Origin: Dyella sp. RRB7
GTDB taxonomy: Bacteria > Pseudomonadota > Gammaproteobacteria > Xanthomonadales > Rhodanobacteraceae
Assembly (NCBI RefSeq): GCF_022761115.1
Contig: NZ_JAKWJS010000003.1
Coordinates: forward strand, 62,001-126,000
Direction of reading: 5' to 3'
DNA length: 64,000 nt
Position numbers and translations under genes: made by a program. The notes under the pieces are model-generated. The model did no database searches, had not been told where the DNA came from, and saw only the letters and a program-made list of their open reading frames with translations. Positions 63,948-64,000 of the stretch are shown piece by piece (position 1 is the first letter of the stretch; each line of letters starts with the position of its first letter).

Positions 63948-64000
63948 AGCGCAGCGCCTGCGCCGGCTGCGTGCGCGAAGCGCGCCACGCGGGATAAAGG
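63940..64000 (-). CDS. Lipoprotein-releasing permease LolC/LolE (3' end only)
   Basis: Only the last 19 or so codons lie in the window. They read [19 protein letters not shown] and end at TAA (63942-63940), the very conserved C-terminus of LolC/LolE-type permeases. The start lies beyond the right edge. It overlaps the first possible lolD start, matching the usual lolC-lolD order. LolC and LolE cannot be told apart from this fragment. Confidence 0.9.
   Translation of the reverse strand, partial: LYPAWRASRTQPAQALRYE

Overview
The window is high-GC gammaproteobacterial chromosome, almost entirely core housekeeping genes. Gene order and protein sequences point to the Lysobacterales (Xanthomonadales), probably Rhodanobacteraceae (Dyella/Rhodanobacter/Luteibacter-like). 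This placement is inferred from a Xanthomonas-like PilZ, the nuo / tRNA-fMet / rimP-nusA-infB arrangement, fabH directly after rpmF without plsX, and KdkA with a DUF6165 gene. I could run no phylogeny. I see no prophage, transposase, CRISPR array or recognisable defence island. No gap between genes exceeds about 300 bases.

Layout. 1-2103 (-): class III polyhydroxyalkanoate synthase genes phaE and phaC, with phaC cut by the window edge. 2283-11445 (-): translation and RNA block in the order rimP, nusA, infB, rbfA, truB, rpsO, pnp, followed by an intrinsic terminator. 11667-11743 (-): initiator tRNA. 11856-26471 (-): complete 14-gene NADH dehydrogenase operon nuoA to nuoN with a convincing promoter upstream of nuoA. 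26756-30789 (-): pilZ, then a PIG-L deacetylase and a membrane glycosyltransferase lying between pilZ and holB. 30786-41482 (-): yceD, rpmF, fabH, (hydrolase), fabD, fabG, acpP, fabF, pabB, pabC, mltG, tmk, holB. This is the fatty-acid cluster, with tetrahydrofolate, cell-wall and replication genes coupled by 4-base overlaps.

41566-48826: a small membrane coiled-coil protein and yceF (+), a second membrane glycosyltransferase (-), then a moxR-DUF58-transglutaminase operon and a Slp lipoprotein (+). 48894-52321 (-): hinT-like gene, recR, ybaB, dnaX, the 4.5S SRP RNA and tRNA-Ser, with a truncated second copy of the tRNA 200 bases away. 52617-56786: a DinB-like gene, then a lipopolysaccharide inner-core group (MBL-fold hydrolase, kdkA, a heptosyltransferase, DUF6165) and a glycine-zipper protein. 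56836-64000 (-): exbB, exbD, msbA, lpxK (lipid A export and synthesis), comEC (DNA uptake), lolD and the 3' end of lolC/E (lipoprotein sorting).

The genes serve respiration, RNA and protein synthesis, fatty-acid supply and envelope building. The least ordinary items are: the tRNA-Ser tandem partial duplication; a short intergenic repeat found in both the rpsO-pnp and infB-rbfA gaps; strong leader hairpins before rpsO and rimP; a His-rich loop in NuoL; a near-leaderless yceD promoter; and the deacetylase/glycosyltransferase pair beside pilZ. None of these amounts to a clearly new system.
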